A stretch of 64,000 nt of DNA from Mangrovibacter yixingensis (GTDB taxonomy: Bacteria; Pseudomonadota; Gammaproteobacteria; Enterobacterales; Enterobacteriaceae): NCBI RefSeq assembly GCF_020523985.1, contig NZ_JAIVKM010000001.1:1364001-1428000 (forward strand). The letters are read 5' to 3'. The translations under genes and the position numbers were made by a program. Position 1 is the first letter of the stretch, and each line of letters begins with the position of its first letter. The notes below the pieces were generated by a model. It saw only the letters and a list, made by a program, of their open reading frames with translations, did not search any database and was not told the origin of the DNA. Shown in pieces: positions 17,455 through 25,064 of this stretch.

Positions 17455-18792
17455 ATGGCGACGCGCTCCACCATTATGGATACCAACAGCTTTCGCGCAG
17501 AACATGCGGCAGGGCTGGATGAACAAACACGTACATTAACCGAGAAACGTGCGCGTTTATTGGGTGATTCTTACCGCCTGTTCTATCGCAATCCGGTGCA
17601 CCTGGTGCGTGGTGAACAGCAATATTTATGGGATGCGCAAGGTAACAAATACCTTGATGTTTATAACAACGTAGCCAGTATTGGCCACTGCCATCCGGCC
17701 GTGATTGAAGCTGTGCAACAGCAGATGAGCCAGCTTAATACCCACACTCGCTACTTGCATGAACGTATTCTTGATTATACCGAGTCTCTGCTTAAGTACG
17801 TGCCGAGCGAAGTCAGCAAGGCCATGTACATGTGTACGGGTTCTGAAGCGAATGACCTGGCTATTCGTGTTGCACGTGCCTGGAGTGGTGGTACCGGGAT
17901 TATAGTTACCCGTGAAGCTTATCATGGTACCAGTGAACTCACCTCCGGCGCCTCTCCTGCCCTGGGCAGTGGTCAGCCTTTGGCTGCGACAACTCGCCTG
18001 GTTCCTGCCCCGGACCGTTACCGCGTGGATACCCCGGATATTGGTGCCTGGTTTGCGGCTCAAATCCAGGAACAAATTGATGATATGGCGGCCCACGGCA
18101 TTAAGTTTGCTGGTCTGTTGGTTGATTCAATTTTCTCGTCGGATGGTGTGTTGCCGGGCCCTGCCGGTTACCTGAAACCTGCGCTGGATGTTGTGCATCG
18201 CAATGGTGGGATCTTTATTGCCGATGAAGTGCAGCCTGGTTTTGCCCGTACCGGCGAAAGTTTCTGGGGTTTTGCCCGTCACGGTATTGTGCCGGACGTT
18301 ATCACTATGGGTAAACCTATGGGCAACGGTATTCCTGTTTCGGCAATGCTTGCCAAACCGGAAGTTCTGGCGGCATTTAGTGACACAATCCCTTATTTCA
18401 ACACTTTTGGTGGTAACCCGGTGTCTATTGCTGCGGCCCAGGCAGTCCTGAAAGTGATTGAAGATGAGAAGCTGCAACAACACAGCCTCACTGTTGGTAC
18501 TCAGTTGCAAAAAGAATTGGCCGCTCTGGCCGCGCAGCATGATTGTGTAGGTGATGTGCGTGGTGCTGGCTTGTTTATCGGTTTTGAACTGGTTACTGAT
18601 AAAGCCAGTAAAAACCCGGACAAACAACGTGCGCTGGATGTGATTGAACGCTTGCGTGAAGACCATGTGCTGACTTCTGTTGCCGGCCCACATGGTAACG
18701 TGCTGAAGCTGCGCCCGACTTTGGCTTTCCAGGCCCATGATATTGACTGGCTGGTTGGCTCACTGGATAAAGCGTTGCGCGCTGGCCGCTGA
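17455..18792 (+). CDS. Class III PLP-dependent aminotransferase family protein
   Basis: The 445-residue fold-type I enzyme belongs to the class III aminotransferase group (ornithine/4-aminobutyrate/AGXT2-like). Visible motifs are TGSEANDLAIRVAR (phosphate binding), FIADEVQPGFARTGESFWGF (Asp that contacts the pyridine nitrogen) and ITMGKPMGNGIPVS, whose Lys should carry pyridoxal phosphate. GAGAGG precedes the ATG at 17455. The closest relatives by wording are AGXT2/ethanolamine-phosphate lyase-like proteins, so the reaction could be transamination or phospho-lyase elimination. The amino donor is unknown. Control by the divergent DeoR regulator is inferred. Confidence 0.87.
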   Translation: MATRSTIMDTNSFRAEHAAGLDEQTRTLTEKRARLLGDSYRLFYRNPVHLVRGEQQYLWDAQGNKYLDVYNNVASIGHCHPAVIEAVQQQMSQLNTHTRYLHERILDYTESLLKYVPSEVSKAMYMCTGSEANDLAIRVARAWSGGTGIIVTREAYHGTSELTSGASPALGSGQPLAATTRLVPAPDRYRVDTPDIGAWFAAQIQEQIDDMAAHGIKFAGLLVDSIFSSDGVLPGPAGYLKPALDVVHRNGGIFIADEVQPGFARTGESFWGFARHGIVPDVITMGKPMGNGIPVSAMLAKPEVLAAFSDTIPYFNTFGGNPVSIAAAQAVLKVIEDEKLQQHSLTVGTQLQKELAALAAQHDCVGDVRGAGLFIGFELVTDKASKNPDKQRALDVIERLREDHVLTSVAGPHGNVLKLRPTLAFQAHDIDWLVGSLDKALRAGR

Positions 18793-18818
18793 TTCAGCTT
18801 TTCACTGACTTCACTAAT

Positions 18819-18849
18819 AAAAAATCCGCCTTACACTGGCGGATTTTTT
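18819..18849. terminator. Bidirectional intrinsic terminator
   Basis: AAAAATCCGCC and GGCGGATTTTT form an 11-bp stem with a T-run on the right and an A-run on the left. It serves both the rightward aminotransferase gene and the leftward NUDIX gene. Confidence 0.9.
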
Positions 18850-18869
18850 TATGTGGTACGGCGCTGGCG

Positions 18870-19406
18870 CTATACCAGCCCTTTCAGCCGGGCCAGTAAA
18901 AATGCGGTAACGGACGTGGCATCGGTAATTTCACCGCTGGCAATACGCCCGGTAAATTCACTGACTGGTATACGCTTGCACACCAGCCCAACTTCTTCGG
19001 CATCCAGCGCCTGTGTGCCTTGTTCAAAATCGGATGCCAGCCAAATATGGTACCCCTGAGTCGAGTAGCCTTGCGCCAATTTCTGGTAACCCACCCAGGT
19101 CATGGTTTTGGCTCGTAATCCTGTTTCTTCTGCCAACTCACCTCGGGCGACGGTTTCTGCTTCTTCGCCGGGGCTCAGCTCCCATGCGCCCTGAGGGAGT
19201 TCCAGTGTGCGGGTTCCAAGGGGGTAACGGTACTGTTCAACCACATATATCTGGTCACCTTCAACCGGAAGAATAACGGCGAAATCAGGCTTTTCCACAA
19301 CGGAATAAATCCCTTGCGAGCCATCTTCCCGCTCAATACTGTCTTCACGCAGGCTCATCCACTGGTTCTGGTAAATCGTACGTGAGCTTAACGTTTTTAT
19401 TTCCAC
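18870..19406 (-). CDS. NUDIX hydrolase (ADP-ribose pyrophosphatase-like)
   Basis: The 178-residue cytoplasmic protein has a NUDIX box, GAWELSPGEEAETVARGELA followed by EETGL, the metal-binding segment that hydrolyses nucleoside diphosphates linked to another moiety. The residue before the first conserved Glu is Gly instead of the usual Arg (GELAEE); the three acidic ligands are intact. N-terminal wording (LSSRTIYQNQWMSLREDSIE) resembles the ADP-ribose/sugar-nucleotide pyrophosphatase group. The start codon is GTG at 19406 with AGGT 8 nt upstream. Substrate is not determined by sequence. It converges on the aminotransferase gene. Confidence 0.87.
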   Translation of the reverse strand: MEIKTLSSRTIYQNQWMSLREDSIEREDGSQGIYSVVEKPDFAVILPVEGDQIYVVEQYRYPLGTRTLELPQGAWELSPGEEAETVARGELAEETGLRAKTMTWVGYQKLAQGYSTQGYHIWLASDFEQGTQALDAEEVGLVCKRIPVSEFTGRIASGEITDATSVTAFLLARLKGLV

Positions 19407-19707
19407 TATTAGCTACCTCGCGGACATCGTGTCGTTGTGTTGTGGTATTCCAGAACAATTTTCCAGCACAATTATTCCAGCATATTGAGCGCCCTGTTGA
19501 CAGTTCTGGGGGGCAATTTAGGACGATGGAGTAATCTTCTAGGTGAATTCTGCTTGGTAAAAACGCAGGTGCCGGAAATGAATCATACTGCGCAGAGGGC
19601 GAGGAATGGCTGGTTGGGCGAGATAAACTCGTAACCTGAAAAATAAAACACTTCAGCACCCACCATAATGCATGGTGCATGATACATAGTGCTGAAGTGC
19701 CAGTCTG
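19407..19707. other. Intergenic region with three short direct repeats
   Basis: Three tandem copies of a TTCCAGnAnAATT unit (starts at 19448, 19461 and 19475; 13-14 bp period) lie 42-81 bp upstream of the NUDIX start and may be an operator. The left half of the region is otherwise featureless; the right end holds the MFS gene terminator. Confidence 0.45.
19641..19699 (-). terminator. Intrinsic terminator of the MFS gene
   Basis: CACTTCAGCAC (19649-19659) pairs with GTGCTGAAGTG (19689-19699), with a nested CACCAT/ATGGTG stem. On the leftward strand the stem is followed by TTTTATTTTT. It begins 8 bp after the stop of the MFS gene. Confidence 0.85.
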
Positions 19708-21186
19708 TTACGGTTGCTGTTGGGAGAAATCTTCAGCGTCGATATCGTAGCCAGACGGTTCCCAGCGAATCAGCAACAACGCCAGAATACCGATGACCGG
19801 CGACAGTGCAATCACCCAGAACAACCCCTCTCCCAGCGCACTGATAAGAATGGGGAACAGAAACAACGCCAGAGTGGAACTTACCCGGGTAATTGTCTGG
19901 TTTAACCCAACACCCACGCCACGAATGGATGATGGATAGCTGAGTGACGCATACACCATAGTGTGCGCACCTGGGCCAAAACCCTGACCGAGTAGAAACA
20001 GTGCCAGCAAACCAAAGCACAGGATGGCGTCAGGAGTACCGACTGGCTTCCCGACCAGCGCCAGGCCCAGTAAAGCCACTAGTTGGCAGGCGTACCCGGC
20101 CAGCGTCATTCCCCGTGAACCCAGGTATGGCACCAATTTCACTGCAGCAATACCACCGGTAAAGGCAAAGCACAGGTTAAGCACCAGCGATGCCAGAATA
20201 GTCGTCAACAACGATTGCTGAAACAGTGTGGAAATAATAATCGGCAAACCAAATGCAATGGCCGAATACGCAAATGGGGAGACAAACGACATCACGCTGG
20301 TTAACACCGTGCGTGAACGGAAATGGCGTTCCCAAAGTACCGCATAGTTTTTCCAGCTTGCCTGGCGTTTGGTTGGCTCTTTCGCAGTGGTGTCTGCATC
20401 CGCAGCCACTTTTACCGGGATATTCCATGTGCTGCGCAGGATCTTCGCGGCACCTTCTAAATCCCCTTGCTGTGCGGCCCAAATCGGTGATTCTGTCATA
20501 TAGCGCTTGCGGATCAAGATAATGATCAGCGCAGGAACGGCACCAAAACCAACAATGTAGCGCCACAAATATTCGTTATGGCTGGGGGGCAGTGAATAAA
20601 ACAGCGCCAGAACCAGAATATAAGATACCGTAATCGCTGCATACCAGGTTGGGCACCACATGGCGACACTGGCCGCTTTATTCCCCTTGCCCTTAAGGCG
20701 AGAGAACTCGGCAAGAAATGCCATGGCGACAGGTAAATCAATCCCAATCCCCAACCCCATAATAAAGCGGCTTATTCCCAGCACTTCAGCATTCGGGGCG
20801 CAGGCACCTAAAATAGCGGCAAAAACGAAGAAGAACATATCAGCCATAAACACGCGGTAACGGCCAATTTTATCTGTCAGGTATCCTCCAATAAGCGCAC
20901 CAATAATAGCCCCGAACGTAATGGCAGAAAGCACCAGACCAAGCCCTTTGGGGCTGAGGTTAAACTGGTGGGTGATGTCTTTTACGCCAAAAGCCAGTGC
21001 GCCGAGATCATAGGCATCCAGAAATACGCCACCCAGCGCGATTGCCATAATGATACGGGCATTGTTACGTGCCTGAGTTGAATTATTGACCAGGTTACTG
21101 ACATCAGCCGCATTGCTGATGGTGTGCACTTCCTGTGGTGGTTCTCCTGAATACTCCCTGTCTGAGTAAAGTGGGAATTGCGTCAT
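19708..21186 (-). CDS. MFS transporter, sugar-porter/organic acid type
   Basis: The 492-residue inner-membrane protein has about 12 hydrophobic helices in two halves. The major-facilitator loop motif GGYLTDKIGRYRVF sits between helices 2 and 3, and FIMGLGIGIDLPVAMAFLAE is typical of the sugar-porter/metabolite:proton symporter subgroup (YaaU/ShiA/YhjE-like). A 55-residue hydrophilic N-terminus precedes helix 1. The substrate cannot be deduced. It stands alone between its terminator and the serine hydrolase gene, which is transcribed in the same direction 180 bp upstream. Confidence 0.85.
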   Translation of the reverse strand: MTQFPLYSDREYSGEPPQEVHTISNAADVSNLVNNSTQARNNARIIMAIALGGVFLDAYDLGALAFGVKDITHQFNLSPKGLGLVLSAITFGAIIGALIGGYLTDKIGRYRVFMADMFFFVFAAILGACAPNAEVLGISRFIMGLGIGIDLPVAMAFLAEFSRLKGKGNKAASVAMWCPTWYAAITVSYILVLALFYSLPPSHNEYLWRYIVGFGAVPALIIILIRKRYMTESPIWAAQQGDLEGAAKILRSTWNIPVKVAADADTTAKEPTKRQASWKNYAVLWERHFRSRTVLTSVMSFVSPFAYSAIAFGLPIIISTLFQQSLLTTILASLVLNLCFAFTGGIAAVKLVPYLGSRGMTLAGYACQLVALLGLALVGKPVGTPDAILCFGLLALFLLGQGFGPGAHTMVYASLSYPSSIRGVGVGLNQTITRVSSTLALFLFPILISALGEGLFWVIALSPVIGILALLLIRWEPSGYDIDAEDFSQQQP

Positions 21187-21333
21187 GTGTTTTGCTCTTG
21201 TAATGGACGTTTGGATGTCTAAGCATCCAGACTTTCATTTTTAATGCTTATGAGCAAGATTTTTGATAGAGCGATAGTCGATAACTAATAACTAAAAGAA
21301 ATAAGTAGGTATGGAATGAGTATAATAAAGTGA

Positions 21334-21359
21334 GCCGGTGATCACAGTTAACCACCGGC
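21334..21359 (-). terminator. Probable terminator of the serine hydrolase gene
   Basis: GCCGGTG and CACCGGC form a 7-bp stem 10 bp after the serine hydrolase stop; the leftward flank TCACTTTATTATA is T-rich but not a pure T-run. Confidence 0.5.
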
Positions 21360-21368
21360 AGAGGGCTG

Positions 21369-22532
21369 TCAGGCCAGGCCTGAATTCAGTGCGGCATAGA
21401 CTGCATCGCGTACTTCCAGCGTGAGCTGACCGCACATTCCTTCATAGGCAGTGTTGGTCATTAACACTACCGTCAGGTCGTTGTGGCGGTCGACAAACCA
21501 GTTATGGCCGTAAACACCACCCCAGCATAGCGTCCCGGCACTTTGCGGTGTTCCTGTCGCTTCTGGGTCAATCAGCACTGCACCACCGTAACCAAAACCC
21601 CAACCAGGCCCTGCACATTGGGCTTCTGGGCCACAGTGTGGATGGTAGATGGCACTTTGCAAAGAGGCTGGCAGCAAGCCTGAGCCAGTGCGTAATGCTT
21701 CCAACAGATTCAGCATATCTGGCGCACAGCCATACATCCCTGCACCACCTGAAGGAAATGCTTTGCTGTCTGTTACCCGCGATGGAGAAAACCGAACGCT
21801 GCCCCCAAACCCTTCAGGTAATGGGATATCAACGTTTTCGCCAATAAGTACCGGGCCATGTTCGCTGTTGGCATAGGCGACGGCAATGTTATCAAGGCCC
21901 GCAGTAACAAAGCCAGAATGGTGCATTCCCAGCGGCAGCGTAACCTGTTCTGCTACCGCCTGCGCGAGTGGTTTTCCTGTTGCTTTCTCGATAACCGCAC
22001 CCAGAACATCAATACCCAGTGAATAGCCCCAACTTTCACCGGGGCGGTAGAACAAGGGAACTGAACTAAGACGACGCAGGTTTTCAGTCAGATCAAAATC
22101 AACATGGTCCAGGCCATCAGAAATTCCTGCGGATAAATATGGCCCGTCACTTTGTTGATTAAAACCGTACCCCAACCCTGCTGTGTGCGTGAGTAACTGG
22201 TGAATAGTAATGCTCACTTCCTCACCTTGTGGCCCTGTTGGCGTAAATTCTGGCAACCACTGGGTCACGGGAGCATCCAGCGCAATAACACCATCAGCGA
22301 CCAGGCGAAGAACCGCCAGCGTGACAATGGGTTTGGTCAGCGAGGATAAACGAAAGCCGGTGTTGGGTAACATTGGGCGCTGGCTTTCCCTGTCAGCAAA
22401 ACCATGAGCACTGGCGTGGCACAGTTTCCCTTGATGGGCAACCACACAAACAGCCCCAACCACTCTACCTTGTGCTATTGCCTGGTCAAAAATACCAGGT
22501 AATGATGCATTAAGCGCATCTTCTGCTTGCAT
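21369..22532 (-). CDS. Beta-lactamase-fold serine hydrolase (class C/esterase type)
   Basis: The 387-residue protein belongs to the beta-lactamase/transpeptidase-like family (EstB-type esterases). The nucleophile motif SxxK is S64-L-T-K67 (RLSSLTKPIV); a Tyr in GESWGYSLGIDVLG is the likely general base, and a GxG-like WGGVYGHNWF element lies near the C-terminus. There is no signal peptide, so a cytoplasmic esterase or amidase role is more likely than antibiotic hydrolysis. It is divergent from the SDR gene across 322 bp. The natural substrate is unknown. Confidence 0.85.
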   Translation of the reverse strand: MQAEDALNASLPGIFDQAIAQGRVVGAVCVVAHQGKLCHASAHGFADRESQRPMLPNTGFRLSSLTKPIVTLAVLRLVADGVIALDAPVTQWLPEFTPTGPQGEEVSITIHQLLTHTAGLGYGFNQQSDGPYLSAGISDGLDHVDFDLTENLRRLSSVPLFYRPGESWGYSLGIDVLGAVIEKATGKPLAQAVAEQVTLPLGMHHSGFVTAGLDNIAVAYANSEHGPVLIGENVDIPLPEGFGGSVRFSPSRVTDSKAFPSGGAGMYGCAPDMLNLLEALRTGSGLLPASLQSAIYHPHCGPEAQCAGPGWGFGYGGAVLIDPEATGTPQSAGTLCWGGVYGHNWFVDRHNDLTVVLMTNTAYEGMCGQLTLEVRDAVYAALNSGLA

Positions 22533-22854
22533 GAACTTTCTCCCGTTTTTGGTTATAACCCGCAGGTGTCATTCAGTTGTGTTCAGCCATACTCCAGCTT
22601 GGTAGAAAACATGTTGTATCCCGGTATTGATTACTATTAAAACAGTAGAAAACATGTTGTATCCCGGTATTGATTACTATTAAAACAATTGATTTTTAGC
22701 AAGGTTTTTATGCTTATGGCATTAATTAATTACATTATTCACCGGGTTAGGTTTGCAGGTGTGGGTTTCCCTGCACGACTTATCTGGTACAACAGTAACC
22801 TGTTGTAAGTCGTCTTGTGTTGCCAGGTAAAACTTATTCTCATGGGAGAAGAAC
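22533..22854. promoter_or_regulatory. Divergent promoter region, serine hydrolase / SDR
   Basis: This 322-bp region contains a perfect 43-bp tandem duplication (22602-22687), listed separately. Its right half is AT-rich and holds the SDR leader with GGGAGAAG before the ATG. No promoter boxes could be placed with confidence. Confidence 0.45.
22602..22687. repeat. Perfect 43-bp tandem duplication
   Basis: The units 22602-22644 and 22645-22687 are identical; each starts GTAGAAAACATGTTG and ends ACTATTAAAACA, and each contains the 8-bp palindrome AACATGTT. Identity of both copies points to a recent duplication. It would double any operator or promoter element in the unit. Confidence 0.95.
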
Positions 22855-23562
22855 ATGCAACTTAATGGTGCTGTCGTGTTTGTGACCGGAGCCAACCGGG
22901 GGCTGGGGGAAGTTTTTGCTACAGAGGCACTCGCACGCGGTGCCAAAAAGGTCTATGCCACGGCACGTAATCCTGCAGCAATAAACATAGCCGGTGTCAC
23001 GGCGATTGAGCTGGATGTCACGCAACCTTCGTCTGTTACTCGTGCGGTAGCACAGGCTGGCGATGTTACGCTGTTAATCAATAACGCAGGGATTGCGCAG
23101 ACCGGAAGTTTGCTTGATGACAGCGCAGAACAGCAAATTCGCCAGCAAATGGAAACTAACCTGTTTGGCCCGCTCCGGTTATCACAAGCCTTCGCACCTG
23201 TTTTGGCTCAGGCAGGCGGCGGTGGCATTATCAACGTATTATCTGTAGCGTCGTGGATCAGTAGCGCACTGCTGCCTACTTACTCGGTGAGTAAATCGGC
23301 AGCCTGGTCTTTAACCAATGGCTTGCGTCTGGCACTGGCTGAACAAAGTACGCAGGTGCTGGGACTGCACGCGGGTTTTATTGATACCGGGATGACAAAA
23401 GATTTTGATGTACCAAAAACATCACCACTGGATATTGTCACGGCAACGTTTAACGCTCTGGAAGCCGGGCTGAGCGAGGTTCTTGGCGATGACGTTACTC
23501 GCCTGGTGCACCAGGGGCTGTCTGCTGACTTGCCCGTTTACCTTGCCCCACTGGTGCGTTAA
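22855..23562 (+). CDS. Short-chain dehydrogenase/reductase (SDR)
   Basis: The 235-residue classical SDR has the nucleotide-binding motif TGANRGLG (residues 11-18), the NNAG motif (76-79) and the catalytic set Ser130, Tyr143, Lys147 (YSVSK). The basic residue after the glycine motif and Arg38 region (YATARNP) suggest NADP(H) preference. It should reduce or oxidise a carbonyl/alcohol group; the substrate is unknown. It is divergent from the serine hydrolase gene and converges on the EAL-HDOD gene. Confidence 0.88.
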   Translation: MQLNGAVVFVTGANRGLGEVFATEALARGAKKVYATARNPAAINIAGVTAIELDVTQPSSVTRAVAQAGDVTLLINNAGIAQTGSLLDDSAEQQIRQQMETNLFGPLRLSQAFAPVLAQAGGGGIINVLSVASWISSALLPTYSVSKSAAWSLTNGLRLALAEQSTQVLGLHAGFIDTGMTKDFDVPKTSPLDIVTATFNALEAGLSEVLGDDVTRLVHQGLSADLPVYLAPLVR

Positions 23563-23616
23563 CCCGCCACTGTTTGCCCGTTTAGTTATCCTGTGTGCAT
23601 CGGCCGGTGATAAAAG

Positions 23617-24834
23617 TTAATAGCTTTCATCGGCCCAGTTAGTGGCGCTGGCCATCATCTTGATGATTTGTGGGTCGTTCAGCCCCAGCTCACTGCCCAG
23701 CCGGTGTACTTCTAACCAATGCATTGTTTCATAGTGACGGACCAGATCGAGGATTTCGAACAACACGCCTTTGTTATCGACCAGTGCTGCATGAATACGT
23801 GGCGACAAAGTAATTTGCTCAAGCAGGACATGCAGTGGGTGATCCAGAATGGCATCAAGCAAAGAAAATAACCCGCACAAGAATGCGTCACCTTCCAGAT
23901 AGGTCATATGTAATTCTTTAGCGATCAGTTCGCAGAACCTGCCACGAATAACACTGTTTTTGTACAGTTCAACAGGTTTTTCATCATCGAGGCTGTACAG
24001 GCTCACCAGTGAGACAAAACGGCGCAATTCATGGTCGCCAATATACAATGCGATATCGCGCAGCGACATGGTATTCACTTCAACGGGGAAACTGGTCTGG
24101 TAGCGGATGTTCTTGATATAACGCATAAACTTATAGGCGATAGACACATCGCGGTTGATCAGACTCCCCACTTTGTCATAGTCGATTCGTTGCTGGTTCA
24201 CTTCGCGCATCAGTTCAATTAACCAGGCAATATTCAGTGCCAGTTTCTTGTTACGTAAAACTTCAGGGCGGCGGTAAAAATAGCCCTGAAACAAAGAAAA
24301 ACCTAATGACTTGAATACCTGAAACTCTTCCTGGGTTTCTACTTTCTCCGCCAGTAACGTCATTTTTTCCAGCTTATTGCGGGATATATATTGCGCGATG
24401 ACATCTGCAGGTGACTGGCGTACATCGAACTTAAGAATATCGATATAAGGCATAAAGCGTTCCCAACCGTCTTCCATGGCGAAGTCATCCAGCGCGACAG
24501 TAAAACCTTTATGGTGCAATTCGGTAATGGCGTTAAACAATTCATCATCGGGTTGAGCATCTTCCAGCACTTCAATGACCACACTTTCTGGCGGCAGGCT
24601 GAACACCTGGCGGTCAATAATCATTTTGTGGGGGAAATTGATAAAAGAGACATGGTTTTCCGTCACGCTCTGTAGCGGCGAGCCAAGGAACTGGTCTGAA
24701 ATCAGCTGACTGGTGGCGTATTCCGACGAAACATCAGGAAACGAATTACTGAGGCCATTACGGTATAACAACTCGTAAGCAACGGTATTCATGTCCTGAT
24801 CAAAAATAGGTTGCCTGGCAATGAAAGAGTACAT
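23617..24834 (-). CDS. EAL-HDOD protein (YuxH family), degenerate EAL
   Basis: The 405-residue protein has an N-terminal EAL-like domain (residues about 1-200; YSFIARQPIFDQDMNTVAYE opens it) and a C-terminal HDOD domain (about 200-385). In the EAL domain the signature Glu-Ala-Leu is EVL, and the second acidic metal cluster is replaced (LDDFAMEDG, ILKFDVR, AEKVETQEEF, LFQGYF). Loss of several metal ligands suggests it is no longer a c-di-GMP phosphodiesterase but a binding or protein-interaction module. ATG 24834 starts the conserved domain; an upstream in-frame start adds 14 unlikely residues. It stands alone; a role in motility or signalling is only family-level knowledge. Confidence 0.86.
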   Translation of the reverse strand: MYSFIARQPIFDQDMNTVAYELLYRNGLSNSFPDVSSEYATSQLISDQFLGSPLQSVTENHVSFINFPHKMIIDRQVFSLPPESVVIEVLEDAQPDDELFNAITELHHKGFTVALDDFAMEDGWERFMPYIDILKFDVRQSPADVIAQYISRNKLEKMTLLAEKVETQEEFQVFKSLGFSLFQGYFYRRPEVLRNKKLALNIAWLIELMREVNQQRIDYDKVGSLINRDVSIAYKFMRYIKNIRYQTSFPVEVNTMSLRDIALYIGDHELRRFVSLVSLYSLDDEKPVELYKNSVIRGRFCELIAKELHMTYLEGDAFLCGLFSLLDAILDHPLHVLLEQITLSPRIHAALVDNKGVLFEILDLVRHYETMHWLEVHRLGSELGLNDPQIIKMMASATNWADESY

Positions 24835-25022
24835 AACTGCTCCTGATAGCGTGATACACCGGAACCGCCAATACATTGCGCCAAGGCTTCAGGCGCGTAA
24901 GAAATACACTTTTCCAACAGGTTTATCGACTAATACTGTTTCTAGTTTAGATAACCGCGCAGGAAGTGTGATGTATTTTGATAGAAATCAAAATAATACT
25001 TGGGGGGTAAACAAGGTCAGAC

Positions 25023-25060
25023 TCCAGAGAAACTCGCCTCTGGCCGGGCATCCCTGCCCG
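25023..25060 (-). terminator. Two hairpins at the end of the nas operon
   Basis: CCAGAG/CTCTGG (25024-25043) and CGGGCA/TGCCCG (25045-25060) form adjacent stems directly after the nasA stop. No T-run follows, so they could end transcription weakly or protect the 3' end. Confidence 0.45.
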
Positions 25061-25064
25061 TGAA

